In this document: piece after piece, positions 1 to 20,097 of the stretch
Layout of the letters: each line of letters opens with the position of its first letter
Numbering within the stretch: the first letter of the stretch is position 1
NCBI GenBank assembly: GCA_947652115.1
Contig: OX393570.1
Coordinates: 1,855,421-1,919,420 of the forward strand
DNA from: Blastomussa wellsi
Lineage: Eukaryota; Cnidaria; Anthozoa; Scleractinia; Plerogyridae
Reading direction: 5' to 3'
Length of the DNA stretch: 64,000 nucleotides
The notes under the pieces: model-generated
What the model saw: only the letters and a program-made list of their open reading frames with translations
Told to the model about the DNA's origin: nothing
Databases searched by the model: none
Program-made: the position numbers and the translations under genes

Positions 1-207
1 AAAAGAGTGGACCGAAATACCTTTAGCCACAAGAAATCTCTCCAAAAATTCATTCAAAAGAAAGACGAAGCAAACTTTATTTTGCATCATAGGTTTACAG
101 CTCTAATCAAGGAAGCCTCCAAAACTATTCGGATCCAGACCCATTCCAGAGCGTTCGACACGCAGTGCCCTGGGTTCTAAGTTTGCAACATCACTGCACG
201 TGGAAAC
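1..207 (+). promoter_or_regulatory. 5' flank / 5' UTR of DKC1
   Basis: This is non-coding sequence directly upstream of the dyskerin start codon. No TATA box stands out, which is usual for housekeeping genes. The first coding exon is only 13 bases, so most of the first transcribed exon must be 5' UTR lying here. The transcription start cannot be placed from sequence alone. Confidence 0.4.
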
Positions 208-7425
<7,218 letters not shown>

Positions 7426-7547
7426 CGCTTTGCTTTGATACTGCGATGTTTGTTAGCTTTTACGCCAGGTCATGTATGTGAATGGTTTTTTATGGCAACC
7501 AAGCAATATTCTTTCTTCGTCCTTACTTCTGTGAAACGTTCTGAAAA

Positions 7548-7553
7548 TTAAAT
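7548..7553 (+). terminator. ATTAAA polyadenylation signal of DKC1
   Basis: ATTAAA lies about 120 bases after the DKC1 stop codon (7423-7425). It is the first plausible poly(A) signal downstream, giving a short 3' UTR. Confidence 0.5.
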
Positions 7554-7923
7554 CAACCAATCAGAATTAAACACAAAAACTCTTTTCCAGCGTTTTCCTG
7601 CCCTGGGATGGTTGGGTCATGTTTTTTTCCCGCGCTTGGCACGGGTTCATTTGAAGTTGCTAAGCTTTCTACTTTCGTCCTTTTTTGTTGCCTTGTTTTT
7701 GGAAGTCATCAGACAGCAGTCTAATAGTACACCGAGTGTGGGAGCATCCAGTGTAATATAATGTTGCACGTTTTTTATTTACACATCTCAACTGTAGAAT
7801 TGCATTTTGAATAAAATGTGAACCCCAAATAACAATCCGTTGAACACGGCCATAACAAGCCTTATCAACCCGTGTGTTGGTGGTCTGTAGTACAGTAGCT
7901 TTCACCATGTTCCCCAAGTTGAG

Positions 7924-8112
7924 CAATAGGCCATTTCCGAGTTTTTTTTTTACCTCTGTTCCGAAAGGAGTCTAAGTGCAAAACTATTCGTATGAAAATG
8001 AGTGTGATTTGAATGAAAATGAACGTGGAGGTAAAAACATTTTCATAAGAATGGTTCCCACTTAGACTCGTTTTGACACCGAGGCAAAAGAGAACTCGGA
8101 AATGGCCCATTG
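7924..8112. repeat. MITE family B, copy 1
   Basis: Terminal inverted repeats CAATAGGCCATTTCCGAG and CTCGGAAATGGCCCATTG bound about 189 bases, with internal words AAACGAGTCTAAGTG and ATGAAAATGAGT in inverted order. A second copy is at 19916-20091. There is no coding capacity. The element lies between the convergent 3' ends of DKC1 and the first DUF229 gene. Confidence 0.85.
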
Positions 8113-9431
8113 CTATTTATTTTGAGGGCTAGGGGCATTGGCAAAAATATGACGTTGGTAAGAAGCTAGCGGGCTTCAGATGTTGCGGAAAAAATCTCGA
8201 GGTAAACAGCGAAATCCTGTTTGTCGAACCTCGCACCGGCGTCTCTTGCGCTGGCGTCCAGTTCCTTCGCGACTGCACTCATTGGTTTGGTTTCCGCATT
8301 GGTTAGGAGAATTTCTATTTGCTATCAGTTCCTCTGTTCTTGAGTTCAATACAACATTAATATTTTGTTGACAATCAATATGCTGATCATTTTGTAAACT
8401 ATGAAAGCTCAGTTTGTTGAAATCAAACGATGTATTCATTCACAAAACTATCCGGTTAGAAATTTCACGCGAAAATATTTCATAACTGATCTCGGCTTTA
8501 CAGAAAAAGAAAATGGCTTAAACGTATTTGAAAGAAGTCTACTACCTCTTCCAATGGCCCTACATGTAGTTTGCAAAATGTCCCAAACAAAACGGAATGC
8601 TTCTTCTGGATAGTTGCGTGACAACGTGCGCAAGTACAGCACTTTAACAAGAAACAAAGAGTTTGACACGAAACACCATCGGTTTTTCCTTTCCATTTTA
8701 TTTGCTCCAGAGAATTTTTTAATAAATTCCCTGTGACTTTCCCTTCTCTTCTAATTAGCTGTTATCGGAAATAAACAGAACGTTTTGGGCTAGTTTCCAG
8801 AACGAAGATTTCAATTATATTGGCGCTCTTTAAAAAAACGAAATGTCTTGCAAAATAAATTATCTTGATTTCTCTTTTTTTATACACGCTAAATAAATTA
8901 TCACAAATCATAAATAATTTAACATTTTTTTGAGCTCTCGTCGCCATTGTTCTTGTTTTGACGGTTATTTATATTTTTTAAAATCAGTCTGATCTGTATC
9001 GGATACATACCTCACATTTACTAAGGTTTGGTAAACCGATTCGAATAAACCTGTATTTCATTACGCATTTGTCGTTGTTTTGGGATGTTGAACGGGGCTG
9101 GCTCACGCATATTTTTGCACAAAAGGTTCAAAACCATAAACATTAATTCGAAATAATAAAAAAATCCAAAGAATGCTAGATCTTCAGAGATATCATAGAA
9201 ACGTACTTTAACGAAAGGCGGAATTCTCTTCTGTATTATGGAACGCAGTCTAAATAGCCAATTCTTTACCTTTCTTCTTGCCCTCCCTTCGTTTTAAAAG
9301 TTGGTAGTTTGTAATGAAACAGGTGGATAGGGAGGAAATGTCAAAGGTAGTGTCACACAATCAAGCAAAAAATAGCGTGACAGAATCCTCAGAACAAGAG
9401 CGACCCAGCGTGACGGAATCACGCCAAAAAA
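8113..9431. other. Intergenic spacer between convergent genes
   Basis: No supported exon is present. All open frames are short and none shows a family motif. Near 9310-9440 a word like AGCGTGAC(A/G)GAATC recurs three or four times just after the stop of the minus-strand gene, probably in its 3' UTR. A clear poly(A) signal for that gene was not found close to its stop. Confidence 0.5.
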
Positions 9432-12400
9432 TTAGCGTGACGTAGCCCCATTTACCAAGTTTGACAATAACGTTTTAATGTCGTTGTCGACATGTACAGT
9501 AACCTCTATGAAGGTGTCCCAGTAGCCAATCTCTGCCCTAGCAGAGAAAGCGAATTTAATGCTTCCAGCTTGGATATTGATTTTAAAGGGAAGTGTTCTC
9601 GAAATTCGCATGTTTTCAAACTCCGCTGATATCTTCAAGGTAAACATTTTATTTCTACAAGTGTTCGCGATTTCAAAAGCCACGCTTTTTCCTGAGCTGT
9701 GATTTCTTTTTATCAAAAGCAAACATTCGTTGGCACCAATGTGTCTGACCTTTGCTCTTTTAAAGAGAAAGGTAGTGTCATCCAACAACGAAACTTCCTC
9801 CAATGTTTTCGAATTCTTTTCGCTTTTACTCGCTGAACAAATGCAAAGTTTGAGTTGAACTCCATGATCTGCGCATGTGCCGTATTTTCCAAACAGTGTC
9901 AATCTATCGTAATGTACAAGCTCCATATCCAGTGAGTTTTGATTGGCTAGCTCTCTAGATTTCACCTCCAAGTGGAATATATCTTCTTCTTGACTCACAA
10001 CGTTTCCAGCCTTGAAGTAAACATCAAAACTTGTTATAAGGCCACCGTCCGCTTTTGAGCTGCGCTCGCGAACGTTTTCAAATCGCAAGGGACGCAGTCT
10101 TTGACAGGCGCGCAAAATGGGATACATCTTTCTATTCCCTTTTGCAGACTTCAGGAACTGCTCTTGTACCATGTTATTAAGTTCGCCAACAGCGAATTCT
10201 ACGATTGAAATTTTCAAGGAGTCGTTCGTGGTTTGGCTGTCCCACCCTTCACATACGCATAAATTAGGTGTCCTCAGCTCCACATCACTGCATGTCCGAT
10301 TGGCTGATACGGGAGTAAATAACCCCACAGGTTTTACAAATCCAGTCAGAGGCCCTGCTAGCGGTAACAGAGAATGGTGCAAGTCTATCATGGTGACCAG
10401 TCTCCGCTGATTGATTTCCAGCGCGGACAAAGCGTCCCTTCCCAGGAGACCAGCTACTTTGTTTGGTACAATCACAAACAGGCTCGGATGAAACATTTCA
10501 AAGCGGCCTTCCAGAACAGCATACGTGTACTCAGTGTAGGTATTTCCATGATCTGCTAATATGATCGTCAGCGTGTTTTCATTGTTTGTCATGGAAGATA
10601 CGTAGCGCGCAAGATCAGAATCCAGCGATTGAATCCTGCGGCCTGTATCGTCGTGTCCAACATTGAGAGCGCTGTACGAGAGTAATGGGCGCGACATCCT
10701 GGACGATGCAATTGTGTTCAATGTATTTGTTGAGTATTGCAGGAAATAGCTGTGCTGTAGCTTGCCGTTAAAGCAGATCTGGTCACCTTCAGGTCCATTA
10801 AAAGGAGCGTCCTTACCAAATGGCGCTAACACCTCGCAGCTTGAATGCGTCAAACCTAAAAAAACGAACGAAAGAAAGAAAAATAAAACACTCGGATTTT
10901 ATCCAGACTGGTCCCCGTTCTGATTGGTGTTTTAGTTTGGGTTTGTCGCGTGGTACGCCGCTTTCACAATGATGTCTCAACCCACGTCTGTACATTTTTA
11001 CGTCAACAAAATAGACGGGAGTTCATTCCAAAAGCGGATAAGTGACTAAATGCACTATTGATAACAAGCATCAATCAATAAGCCGGGATAAATCCAAAGA
11101 AGACCAAATCTACTTAATGACAACGCGAAACAACTGGATGGAAAAGAAGCCACAATAAGAAATATTTACTGTTATTCTCCCGGGTATTCTGAAATACACA
11201 AAGGCTGCATTGTGACCTGGCTATATTTGAACACTATTTTTTTTAATTTTCTTAATTAATTTATTTACACACACACAAAAAAACACTATATCATAACACC
11301 ATATCCTGTGCACTTCCTGGGCACTACATCCACACCTCCCACAAGGGAGGACAGGGGGAATTTAAACACGGTCCCCCAATATACTATTCCACATGGTCAC
11401 CTGTATCGTCGACAAAACTTTCGTTGAGTTTACTCTGTAGCTCTTCCCAGTCTTCTGCAACCAAGTCAGAGGCTAGTCCCCATCCTTCTGTCCAACACAG
11501 ATCCTCTTGCCACATGGTCTGGTACCCAGCCCTCTTGAAGTGGCCAAACAGCACGTCCGCACGCACTGAAGGGGGGACGTCATATTCCTCGGGGTCTTTT
11601 GGGGGAAGCAGCTTTCCAGTGAACATCGCATGCTCATTGTGCGTGGTGTGGCCATGAACAGCTTGGAATAACTCGAAATCAAAAACTCTAGCGGGGGCGA
11701 TATCCGGCCTCTTAGCCAAACTTCTTAAAGTTTCGACTGTTCTGGGCAGAGAGCGATAAAAATGCGACCTGGATACGGAATCTAATAGGATGATGTTGAC
11801 ATTGATGGTATGTTTAGGTCGCGGTTCACGAGACTCCCGTGTAGTCAAGTGCGGAGGGACTGAGACGAGTTGCGATGCCAATGTCTTGGAAGACCTTTTC
11901 CTTGCAGTAATAAAACACTTAACGAATACAAAGTTGAACTTATTTCCTGCGGATAACAGTGCAATGCGTGGAAGTTGAGTTTCCAGCTCCGAGATTGTTG
12001 GAAAATTCCTAACCGACTTTAAAACGCCGTCTTCGGGATCTATGCTATAAATTCCATAAGTCACAAATTTTCTTTCGACTTTGTTCACGAGTCCCTCGCA
12101 AACTCGACTGTTGCACTTAGCTTTAAGCAGTGTCCTCTTCGGAAAAGTTTCAGTCCTCAAAGAGCAGATTTCCACGTTTTCCTTGTTTGTCTTGCATTCC
12201 GATAGAGAAGCGTCATAATTGTACAACGATTCTGCAAATTTACACGCGCTCAATGTTGGCTTATGCGGCGTACATGTTCCATAAGAATTCTTCTTTGTAT
12301 CCGCAAGGAGAAATGTCTTGCAAGCGTCGCTCTGTCTACTTTCTTTAGAATTCTTATTTCTCTGAGAAGGTTTTAATTCCGATGAACTTTCTTGTTGGCT

Positions 12401-12778
12401 ACGATATATCGCCGCATCTTGCTCGCTTTTGTAACCATAATGAAGTCTTGCAAGTTCATTTCTGCTATTTCGATTTTCATGGGCATTCTCGCCTCCTCGA
12501 ATTTTAACACGTTCCTCTGGTCGATTCTCGGCGTCATTTTCCGACGTCCTTCTTCTTAGCCTTGATAATCGTAAACCTGTACCTGATTCCGCTCCGGGCT
12601 TGCCTGCAGTACCTTCACGAAGAACTTGAAGACGATCGCGAACTAAATCCCAACTATTGATGAGGTATAAATGCCAAAGTGCTACAATAATTAACGCGGA
12701 AAGGAAGATCTTTTTTCGACTTCTTCTTGCGCAGAGAAATAAACATCTGGGAACGTTTGCTAAAACATCCATTCTCAC
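9432..12778 (-). CDS. DUF229-family type II membrane protein, alkaline-phosphatase superfamily (copy A)
   Basis: Two coding exons, 11401-12778 and 9432-10855, joined by a GT-AG intron in phase 1, give 933 residues. A short cytoplasmic N-terminus rich in Arg/Lys is followed by one membrane helix (about residues 24-40), then a variable polar stalk and a Cys-containing region. The catalytic fold holds NVNIILLDSVSRSHFYRSLP from residue 326, a GHTTHNEHAMFTG segment near 376 that should carry the nucleophile threonine, and GHD and ILADHGNTYTEYT near 526 and 561, which look like metal ligands. A Cys-rich tail follows. DUF229 proteins occur in nematodes, insects and other invertebrates and have no agreed substrate. 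Hydrolysis of a sulfate or phosphate ester outside the cell or in the Golgi lumen is inferred from the superfamily. It is a paralogue of the gene at 25507-28779. Confidence 0.9.
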
Positions 12779-14900
12779 TCATGACCGAGTAAAATACGCT
12801 GTTAACTGACCACTTTGCTTCGATTCAGTGCTTTGTGTAAACTGGACCGGCAGCACCATGGCACCTTCAGTCAATAATGTCCGCGTGTGTCCGTAAACTG
12901 TGAGCAATCTTCGAGTGGCTTGTAAGACCTAGAATAAATAATAAATTATAATATCAACAGAGAACTATATAGACAGGAGCAATCATGAATGAAGAGTCTT
13001 TGTTTTGATTTCGAGGACCTTGTCTAACACAACACATTTTGAAAAAAAAAAACGTTTCAGGTTGCGCCGAAAATCTCTTTTTAAAAACAACCGGGTAATT
13101 GTTTTAAACAATAACTTAAGGCTTAGAGCTGAAAAAGTCAAGTAGAAAAGCCCTTCCTAAGCGAACTCAACACGTTCACGAATTCCAAATATGCTATAAA
13201 TCACTTGACAAATGAGACAGCTCAAGGGCCGTATCCAACCGCAGCTTTTTCAAGTTCTCTAAGAGCTCGTACCATCATCGAGGGAAAGTTACTGCTCCAT
13301 CGATCAACCAGAAAAGATATATCTTTAATATCAGCTCCAATTCTAGTGTGATCGGAGGAACGAGGTCCTTTAGGCTTGTTGTAGCGGTTCCCCTGTTCTC
13401 TGAATCAAACCGGCCCGAGGAATCAGAAATGAGTCTATGAGTCAATGAGTCAACCGTTAGTTTCACTCTGGTTTGATGGTTTGCTTGCGGTTAGCTTTAA
13501 TTGGTTGTCAGGGTAGCACTATTTTCAAATGTACTGAATATATGTAGTTTAAAATTGGACGCACTGACTCATTTGACCCATAGAAACTTCACTATCAGAA
13601 ACTACTCCTTTTGCCTTCTGCCACAGTTACACCGCAAGCTGCTCCCATGCAATGTTACTGACTAACAATTTCGCTGTTAATCAAATAATAAAGAATTTTA
13701 CCAATGGGTGGAGATGGGCGCTGTGTCTTGCCTAATACCCCATTTTCTCTAGGAACCTTGAACGCCGTTTTGTCAAATCGGGTTTAACAAAATGAAAGCC
13801 AACGATAGAAAACCGGGAGATTGAATTTTGCATGGAGTTCCAGTAAACTCTAATTTGTGCTTTTATGGGATTTTCAAGTTGTAAGAAGAAAACATTTTTC
13901 AGTTGTCTATTTTGTTTAACTGAAAAAAGATTGCAAACGTCCTTTAGCTTCGACGTAAATTGGGCATCAGTGGGTCGTTAAAGGCGAGATACACAACTAT
14001 CGAGACCGGAGTTCGAACTACGAACTGATTTCACATGAAACAAATTGCCACTATACTTCCACCATCAAGGCTATACTGGTAAATTAAACCGTCTCCCTAC
14101 GGCAGCAAACTTTTTGGCATTGCAGCTGATTAAACTTGAGGTCCTTGATAGCCTTCGCCGTTTTTGCAAGTGATTGGTTGAACACGATTGTGTAAAATCG
14201 GGAAATGTTGCATTTATTTTACTTACTTGCCGGGCCTTCAAATATGAAAGACATTGCATTGTTCTGTGTTGCGCGCGGAGTTCAGTTCCCTATTTTGGTC
14301 ATTCATAGGTTTATCCGTATTCATGCCATTTTAAAACCCTTTCTGAAAAGGCAGTAGAACTTTTAACTAAACAAACAAACTTATGCCATCCGATTAGGCC
14401 TTTTGTAAGCAAAAGGTAACAGAACTTTAAGTCTTATTTGTGATGAAACTCTATTTTCACTTTCTGGGCAAAATAGTCTTCCCGTGAATGCCGTGTCAAT
14501 GCCGTTTTACTCGTTTTGCCGTATTTTTACAAGCATTTTTAATACAATTAAATGTTTCGCATCAAGCTTCGTGCTTCTTAGTAGACTTTGTTTGTTCGCT
14601 TTAACTAGAAAGTGCTTTTTATATTTAATTACTCTGAGTCGTAGTATTTCTTCTCGCGGCGAGCAATATTGTAATCACAGCCCGTCCTGTTTGCATCATT
14701 TTACCATATTTGGTCAAGTTAAGGATAATTGATCAGATCCGTAACGGAGGGAACCAATCAGAAAGCTTGTAAATCAATATCCCGAGCTTAAAAATTTTTC
14801 AATGGGAGATACTGGAGCCACGGCTGAAAGCTGTACAAACACAACTGCATCTTTGCAATAGCAGTATTTTCCCAGTTTGAATGTCTAAGCCAGGCTAGAG
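12779..14900. other. Divergent spacer, proximal part (promoter side of DUF229 copy A)
   Basis: No supported gene. Immediately upstream of the minus-strand gene is its presumed promoter, but no diagnostic element stands out. A perfect splice-donor-like GTAAGT on the minus strand near 14222-14228 follows a short open stretch (MQCLSYLKARQ). No partner exon could be recognised, so it is not called as a gene. Confidence 0.4.
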
Positions 14901-15093
14901 TAGACGAGTTAGCGCTTTAAATTCTAGAGTAAATTCATATATGTTACACATGTTTTCCAATATATTTGTTCCGCGGTTTCCTTAATAATTGTGGAAATTT
15001 GTTTTATCATTTCATCCAGCAAGTTTCTTCTCAAATTACCACTAGTTAATACATACATACATATATGTAAGCATACGGGCGATATTTTGCCAA

Positions 15094-15117
15094 GGGGGGG
15101 GGGGGGGGGGGGGGGGG
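15094..15117 (+). repeat. Poly-G tract (24 G)
   Basis: Twenty-four consecutive G, followed by a G-rich stretch and a transposon-like end word (ACCCGTACGCCTATGAG) at about 15240. The minus strand reads as a proline-rich frame only because of the poly-C run. It is prone to length errors in sequencing. Confidence 0.9.
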
Positions 15118-16936
15118 AGGGCGGTGAACCATTTGCCCAAAAAATTCTCCCAAGTTGCCTTGCCCAAATTTCTCTTGCTGTCAAAAAAACTCTGAGTTGA
15201 CCAAAATTAGGGGGGAGGGGGTGCCCTCCCTGCTCACCCCGACCCGTACGCCTATGAGTCAAAGAAACTAATTAATTCAGGAAAGTTTCTTTTGCGGTTG
15301 TGTTCGCTTAACGACCCTGCCTTGAGAAGACTATACAAGTCAAAAATAGGCTATTCAAGTCAAAAAATAGCGTCACAACGCATATCCTTGTTACAATACT
15401 ATGTTTTAGTTTAAACTATAAAAGAGAACCAATAACTGACAATTAACTAGTTTTACGGGGGAAACACTCCCCCCCAGACAGAGGAAAGTCTCTTTTGCTC
15501 TAAAGACACGGTGTGGACAAATGCCAAATTAGAGAGTGACCGGACTCAAGCGAGCGCGATATACGAGCGGCTCCCGGATTCGAAGCTTGTGTATCGTCCC
15601 CACTGACTTTAAACCAAAAGAGAGATTGCTTGCAGTCGACGTTCCCACCTGTTGTAACCTGTGCTTTTAGTCGCCTTTCAATGCTGACCAATTCTTTCTT
15701 ATTTTCGACTGACAACAGTGTAATTAGCAAGAGATAATCCGCGCCGTAATTTTACTTTTCGCTGACTTCGTCGCAGTTTTCTCCCAGCTAATCAGCTGTG
15801 CTCCTCATAAACCAATGAAGACAGCGTACGTTTATTAAATTCTTAATAACCTAACTAGGTCCTTATATCCCTTATTCAGTGGATCTTATTGGTTCAATTC
15901 TGTCCAGTTATCTTATCGACATCCTGTCGCCACTTATCAAAAAGTGTGAAGAAGAAAGTGTGAAAAATGACAAAAAAAAAAAATGTTTTTTCCCTTTTTC
16001 CACTTCTAGATATTCTAACTCAACTCTGAAATTTTTATTTGGTAATGGACAGGATGTTTTAGCGTTTTTATGGCTTAAATTATATGTAGTCCGAAATTAA
16101 ATGTGCTCTTGCAAATGTAAAACTCAGTCTTCCTCTCCGGTCTTGCCAATATGTTTAAATCTGATCTTTTGAAAGGTTAAAGGAAGCAATTTTGGACGGT
16201 TGCCTTTTAAAACAAAACTCGATACGTCAAACTCTTCAAAGAGCTTATCTCGTTCATCGACTCATAAAACACTGACCACACTTTGGACACAAGGCTGTGC
16301 CGCGAAATGCCTCGTCGACTGTCTTGAGAGAACTTTAAACGTATGCATTTTATCTTGCTCAGAGCAGCAACTGTTTACTAAAAAATGCCAGTGCAGTGTT
16401 GGAGCTTTGATGTTAAATCATTTCATTCTGTGGATAAAAACATCAGTTTGTGTGTACTACATTAACTGAAGTAAATGGATTTGTGAGACAGATATTTTAA
16501 TCCTGGACGCATAATCCTAAGTACTGTTCATTAGTAAGAGCTGACATCAATCCCATTATTATAATTTTTGCATGCGACAAACGCTTTCACGCGGCTGAAA
16601 TACAGCAGATTTAAGAGTTCGAGAGCTTAATCAGGCAGTCACGCTATACTTGAAAGATTGGCCAAGACGAAAATTTGTTCATTCTTAAATCTGAAGCACG
16701 TACCCATACAAAGCTGAGAAATCCTTCCCTTCAATAGTCTTAGAAACAAACAAATTAATTTTAAAAAATGGTTTGCCGGATTCAAAATCCTCTTAAAAAG
16801 TCGGATACAAATGACGTTATACTATTGATATCTTTAAGTTTAAAGCTAGCTTCTTTTAGTCAGTTTTCGATTAAGACTAACACACAGTTGTCTTCTGCAT
16901 TTATTGTTAAAAAGGTAAATTATATTAAAGAAATTA

Positions 16937-17569
16937 CCTTATAACAGACAGCACAGCAATGTCCAATACACGATTCGCTGCCATAATGCGGAGTTGAATT
17001 TGCTCCTGAGGTCGTGCCACCAAGCGAACTTCCTTGGCGGAAAGTTTGTTTTGGTGGAGCCAATATTGAACGGAGATTATAATTTGAATCCCACCTCTCA
17101 CCGCAAGCAGAAGGCGAATAGAAAGATCCCGGTGAAATTGCGTGTTGGTAAGGCACTTTTGGATATAGGAACCTAGTGCGCGCAAACAAAATGACTGTCA
17201 TTTCACAGGCGGGGAATTTTGAGTCATGATTGCGTGTCGATCTAAGTATGATATCTTTTAATCCACTTGAAGACTTGGAAACTCTACACCGCAGAAATCT
17301 ACAGAAACCTCTCAATATTCTTTGGAACGCTCAATTATCTGTTTTAGTGCTTAGCATTTTTAGAAATTTGTCCAGAACCTGTTGCAGTTAGGTTAGGCAG
17401 ACACATGTCACATTTTTTGGAGAAGAACTTCTGTGGTCGATCTTTTGCTGGAACATACTGCAACATAATCGAGAGTTGATGCGCTTTGTAATATTTAATC
17501 GTTAAAGAAATCAAAATCAATTTGTCGGAATCCCCAGCCCCGAAAATAGCCAGGTCAAAAGTGGGCTGA
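16937..17569 (-). other. Two orphan exon-like segments of unknown gene
   Basis: On the minus strand a pyrimidine-rich acceptor (TTTTTTTCAG) precedes an open stretch from 17569 to the stop at about 17346, which contains a CDMC motif. A second open stretch runs from an acceptor-like CACTAG near 17173 to a donor TATAAG|GTAATT at 16937, and ends in a Cys-rich CIGHCCAVCYK segment. The reading phases of the two do not join cleanly, and neither starts with a convincing ATG exon. I recognise no family. They could be real exons of a small, lineage-specific secreted protein, or a pseudogene. Confidence 0.2.
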
Positions 17570-17619
17570 AAAAAAGAATTATTGTCGGTTAATGTTATTG
17601 ATATGTAGCATAATGGCAT

Positions 17620-19915
17620 CTGAGCGATTTTGGGGGTTTGGATTGCTTGTAAGCCGCCTTACTTAAGTTGACTTTTTTAGGATTCGCATTCTAGTGCGGT
17701 TAAATTTACGGCAGAAAATATTGATTATTGAAACTATTGATCATACTTCCTGCGACTTGATTGTTTTAACTTTTATTGCTTTTCCAAATTGCCTTAGGAT
17801 AGTGATAAACCTTTAATCCGAACTTCCTTTAGACGCAATTAAGCCATTTTCCTCAGTTAATTAAACCGTAGAATGAACCCTAACTGTCAAAAGCAACGAG
17901 TTATCACAGATAAACAATTTTTAATCCCGACAATCAAGGGCCATCAAATGTACACCATAAAAACGACCCGCGATTACATAAAGGAAGCTGAATGAGCTGT
18001 GTTCTTAAGAAAATTGCCGCGGTCGGGAAGAAACAAAAACTATTAAAATTGATTCTAAAGGAAACCTATATACAACACGAAACTGTGAATCACTTCAAGG
18101 GGGAAACAATTAAAGCGATGGGGGGGGGGGGGTAGGGGGAGGATGTGTAGCAGAGTTTCTTTCTATCTGAAAAGCGTCTGGCACTCAAGGTATGTGCCAC
18201 AATCGCCAAATAAAACGAAGAGAGCATCTTCGGCTAAAAATACTTTTCTCATTCCTTCGTTTTAATTTCTGCAAATGATTTTTTGCCAGAAAAGGGCAAA
18301 ATCCATTTACAGCACTGTTCATAACGAGCTGACCTCAAATAGCCAATGACACATTAAATGTTGATGAAAATTCCTGATGTTATGTTTTTCCTGTAATCAA
18401 ATAGAGATTAGTCGGCTAAATTCCTACGCGATCTAACTTGGCTCACGTATGTCCCCAACGCCGATGTTGAGCAAAGTTAAGCGGCTCTCTTTAAAATGGT
18501 CTACAGTAGATCTGAGTTTAACGGCTTCTGAGGACTTTGAATGTTGTATAAATATTCATTTAATAGCTGTGCGTGCATTCACGCAATCATTTCATATTTG
18601 GTCTATATTTACCCTCACTGTGGCGATTATAAACGGCTTTTGAGGACTTTGTATACCATTAGCTATAGGTATGAATACCTTCACACAATCATTCCATAAT
18701 TAGATTGTTTGAGTGTGCGAGAGTTTTCTTCATGCATCTCTGAATTATCGATTACAAAACGCCCCTTAAAATCAAATATTCTTTTAGTTGCAAACAAACC
18801 TACATATAAATTAACTGGTAAGGATTTTTTACCCCCTTATCTTTCGTTTCCTCCAAACGTTTTCCCCTCTTTTTCCATTTTCTATTAAATTATTTTTTCA
18901 TTTTAAAATCATTTACTTAACTACTTGTTTCTATATTGTTTTTCGTGTTTTTCTCTTTGATTACGCATGTTGCATCCAAGGTAAAGCAAATTATGTTTTT
19001 CCTTCTACTCAGCTCGTTTAGTTTCTTCACCATTCTGAGTAGTTTTTTCTCAACTAAGTTAATTGTTTTTTATGCTGTTTTCTGTTTTTGTAAATCTGGC
19101 AAAATAAAATATAATAGTTTGTTGTTGTTGTTAAATAGGAAACCGATTTTTCACAAGCCAAAATAACAATCAAAAGAATTAACTACGTGTAGCGAAAGAA
19201 TTGATCAGAATTAACGGCGGGGCAGCTGTGATGTTAACTATTCCTAGTTCTGATACTGACAAAAACCGGTAGAAGTGGCAAAAACAAACATGGCCTCCTC
19301 AGAACCTTGAAACCTAAACCCTCTGACTTCTCTTCAGTATTATTGGGACGCAATTTGAATTAAATTCAAAACTAAAAAAGGATTTTTTTTAATTTCGAAT
19401 TTTAAGTCTTCATTTTCTCTTAAAAAATATGTTTATTATTTCTCTGAAAAATAAAGCATATCGTTATTTTTCGCCAGGAAAATGTCACTGAGATGCTCGA
19501 ACAATGCTCAATGCTTTTGCCTCACTAAAATGCTCGAAAAAATGTTAGCATAATTTAAACCCGGGGTACTCCCATATGAAACACACAGGGATGCTTATCG
19601 GAAATTTTGACTTGAACCCCGAAAGGAGACCAATCTGGGCGAGACCCAAGCTTTTATTGACTCCTAAAGATACCAAAACACCAAATGCAAAGTTTATATT
19701 TCTATATTTCTTGGCGTGCAACGCTAAACGAGGCCTTGGCGGCGAATATTCACGGTTTTGCCCGTAACACACTAAGCATGTGAGACCAAACGTCCAAAAT
19801 TTTCACCCCTGAGGACGGGAGCCCCCCCGGAATTTACAAAAGTATACTCCCGAGCCGTCTTTTGCCTCCAGTTTTCGTGCAAAACCATACTGAAACTGTG
19901 TTCTAGAGCAAGTTT
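17620..19915. other. Intergenic, no gene seen
   Basis: AT-rich sequence with a 13-G run at 18120-18132 and no open frame longer than about 75 residues. No splice-bounded coding stretch was recognised. Near 18530 and 18640 a sequence containing ACGGCTTxTGAGGACTTTG is repeated about 115 bases apart, which is a small local duplication. Confidence 0.4.
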
Positions 19916-20091
19916 CAATAAGCCATTTCCGAGTTGCCTTCTACGACCTGTACCTCTGTTTCAAAACGAGTCTTAATGGACAACCCTTCATATGGAAATG
20001 AGTTTGATTTTCAAGACAAAAGACGTGCGAGTTGTGCCACCATGACGCGTCTCGAATCAGAGGAAAATGGCATCTCGGAAATGGCCTATTG
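19916..20091. repeat. MITE family B, copy 2
   Basis: Ends CAATAAGCCATTTCCGAG and CTCGGAAATGGCCTATTG match the inverted ends of the copy at 7924-8112. The interior words (CTCTGTTTCAAAACGAGTCTTA, ATATGGAAATGAGTTTGA) also correspond. Confidence 0.8.
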
Positions 20092-20097
20092 AGTGTC

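Noticed and set aside
14924..15262. 112-codon minus-strand frame with polyproline
   Set aside because: The proline run is the 24-base homopolymer read on the other strand, next to transposon-like words.
16920..17315. 131-codon minus-strand frame as a complete gene
   Set aside because: The apparent start is TTG, not ATG, and the frame passes through likely splice sites. Only the exon-like parts are noted, at low confidence.
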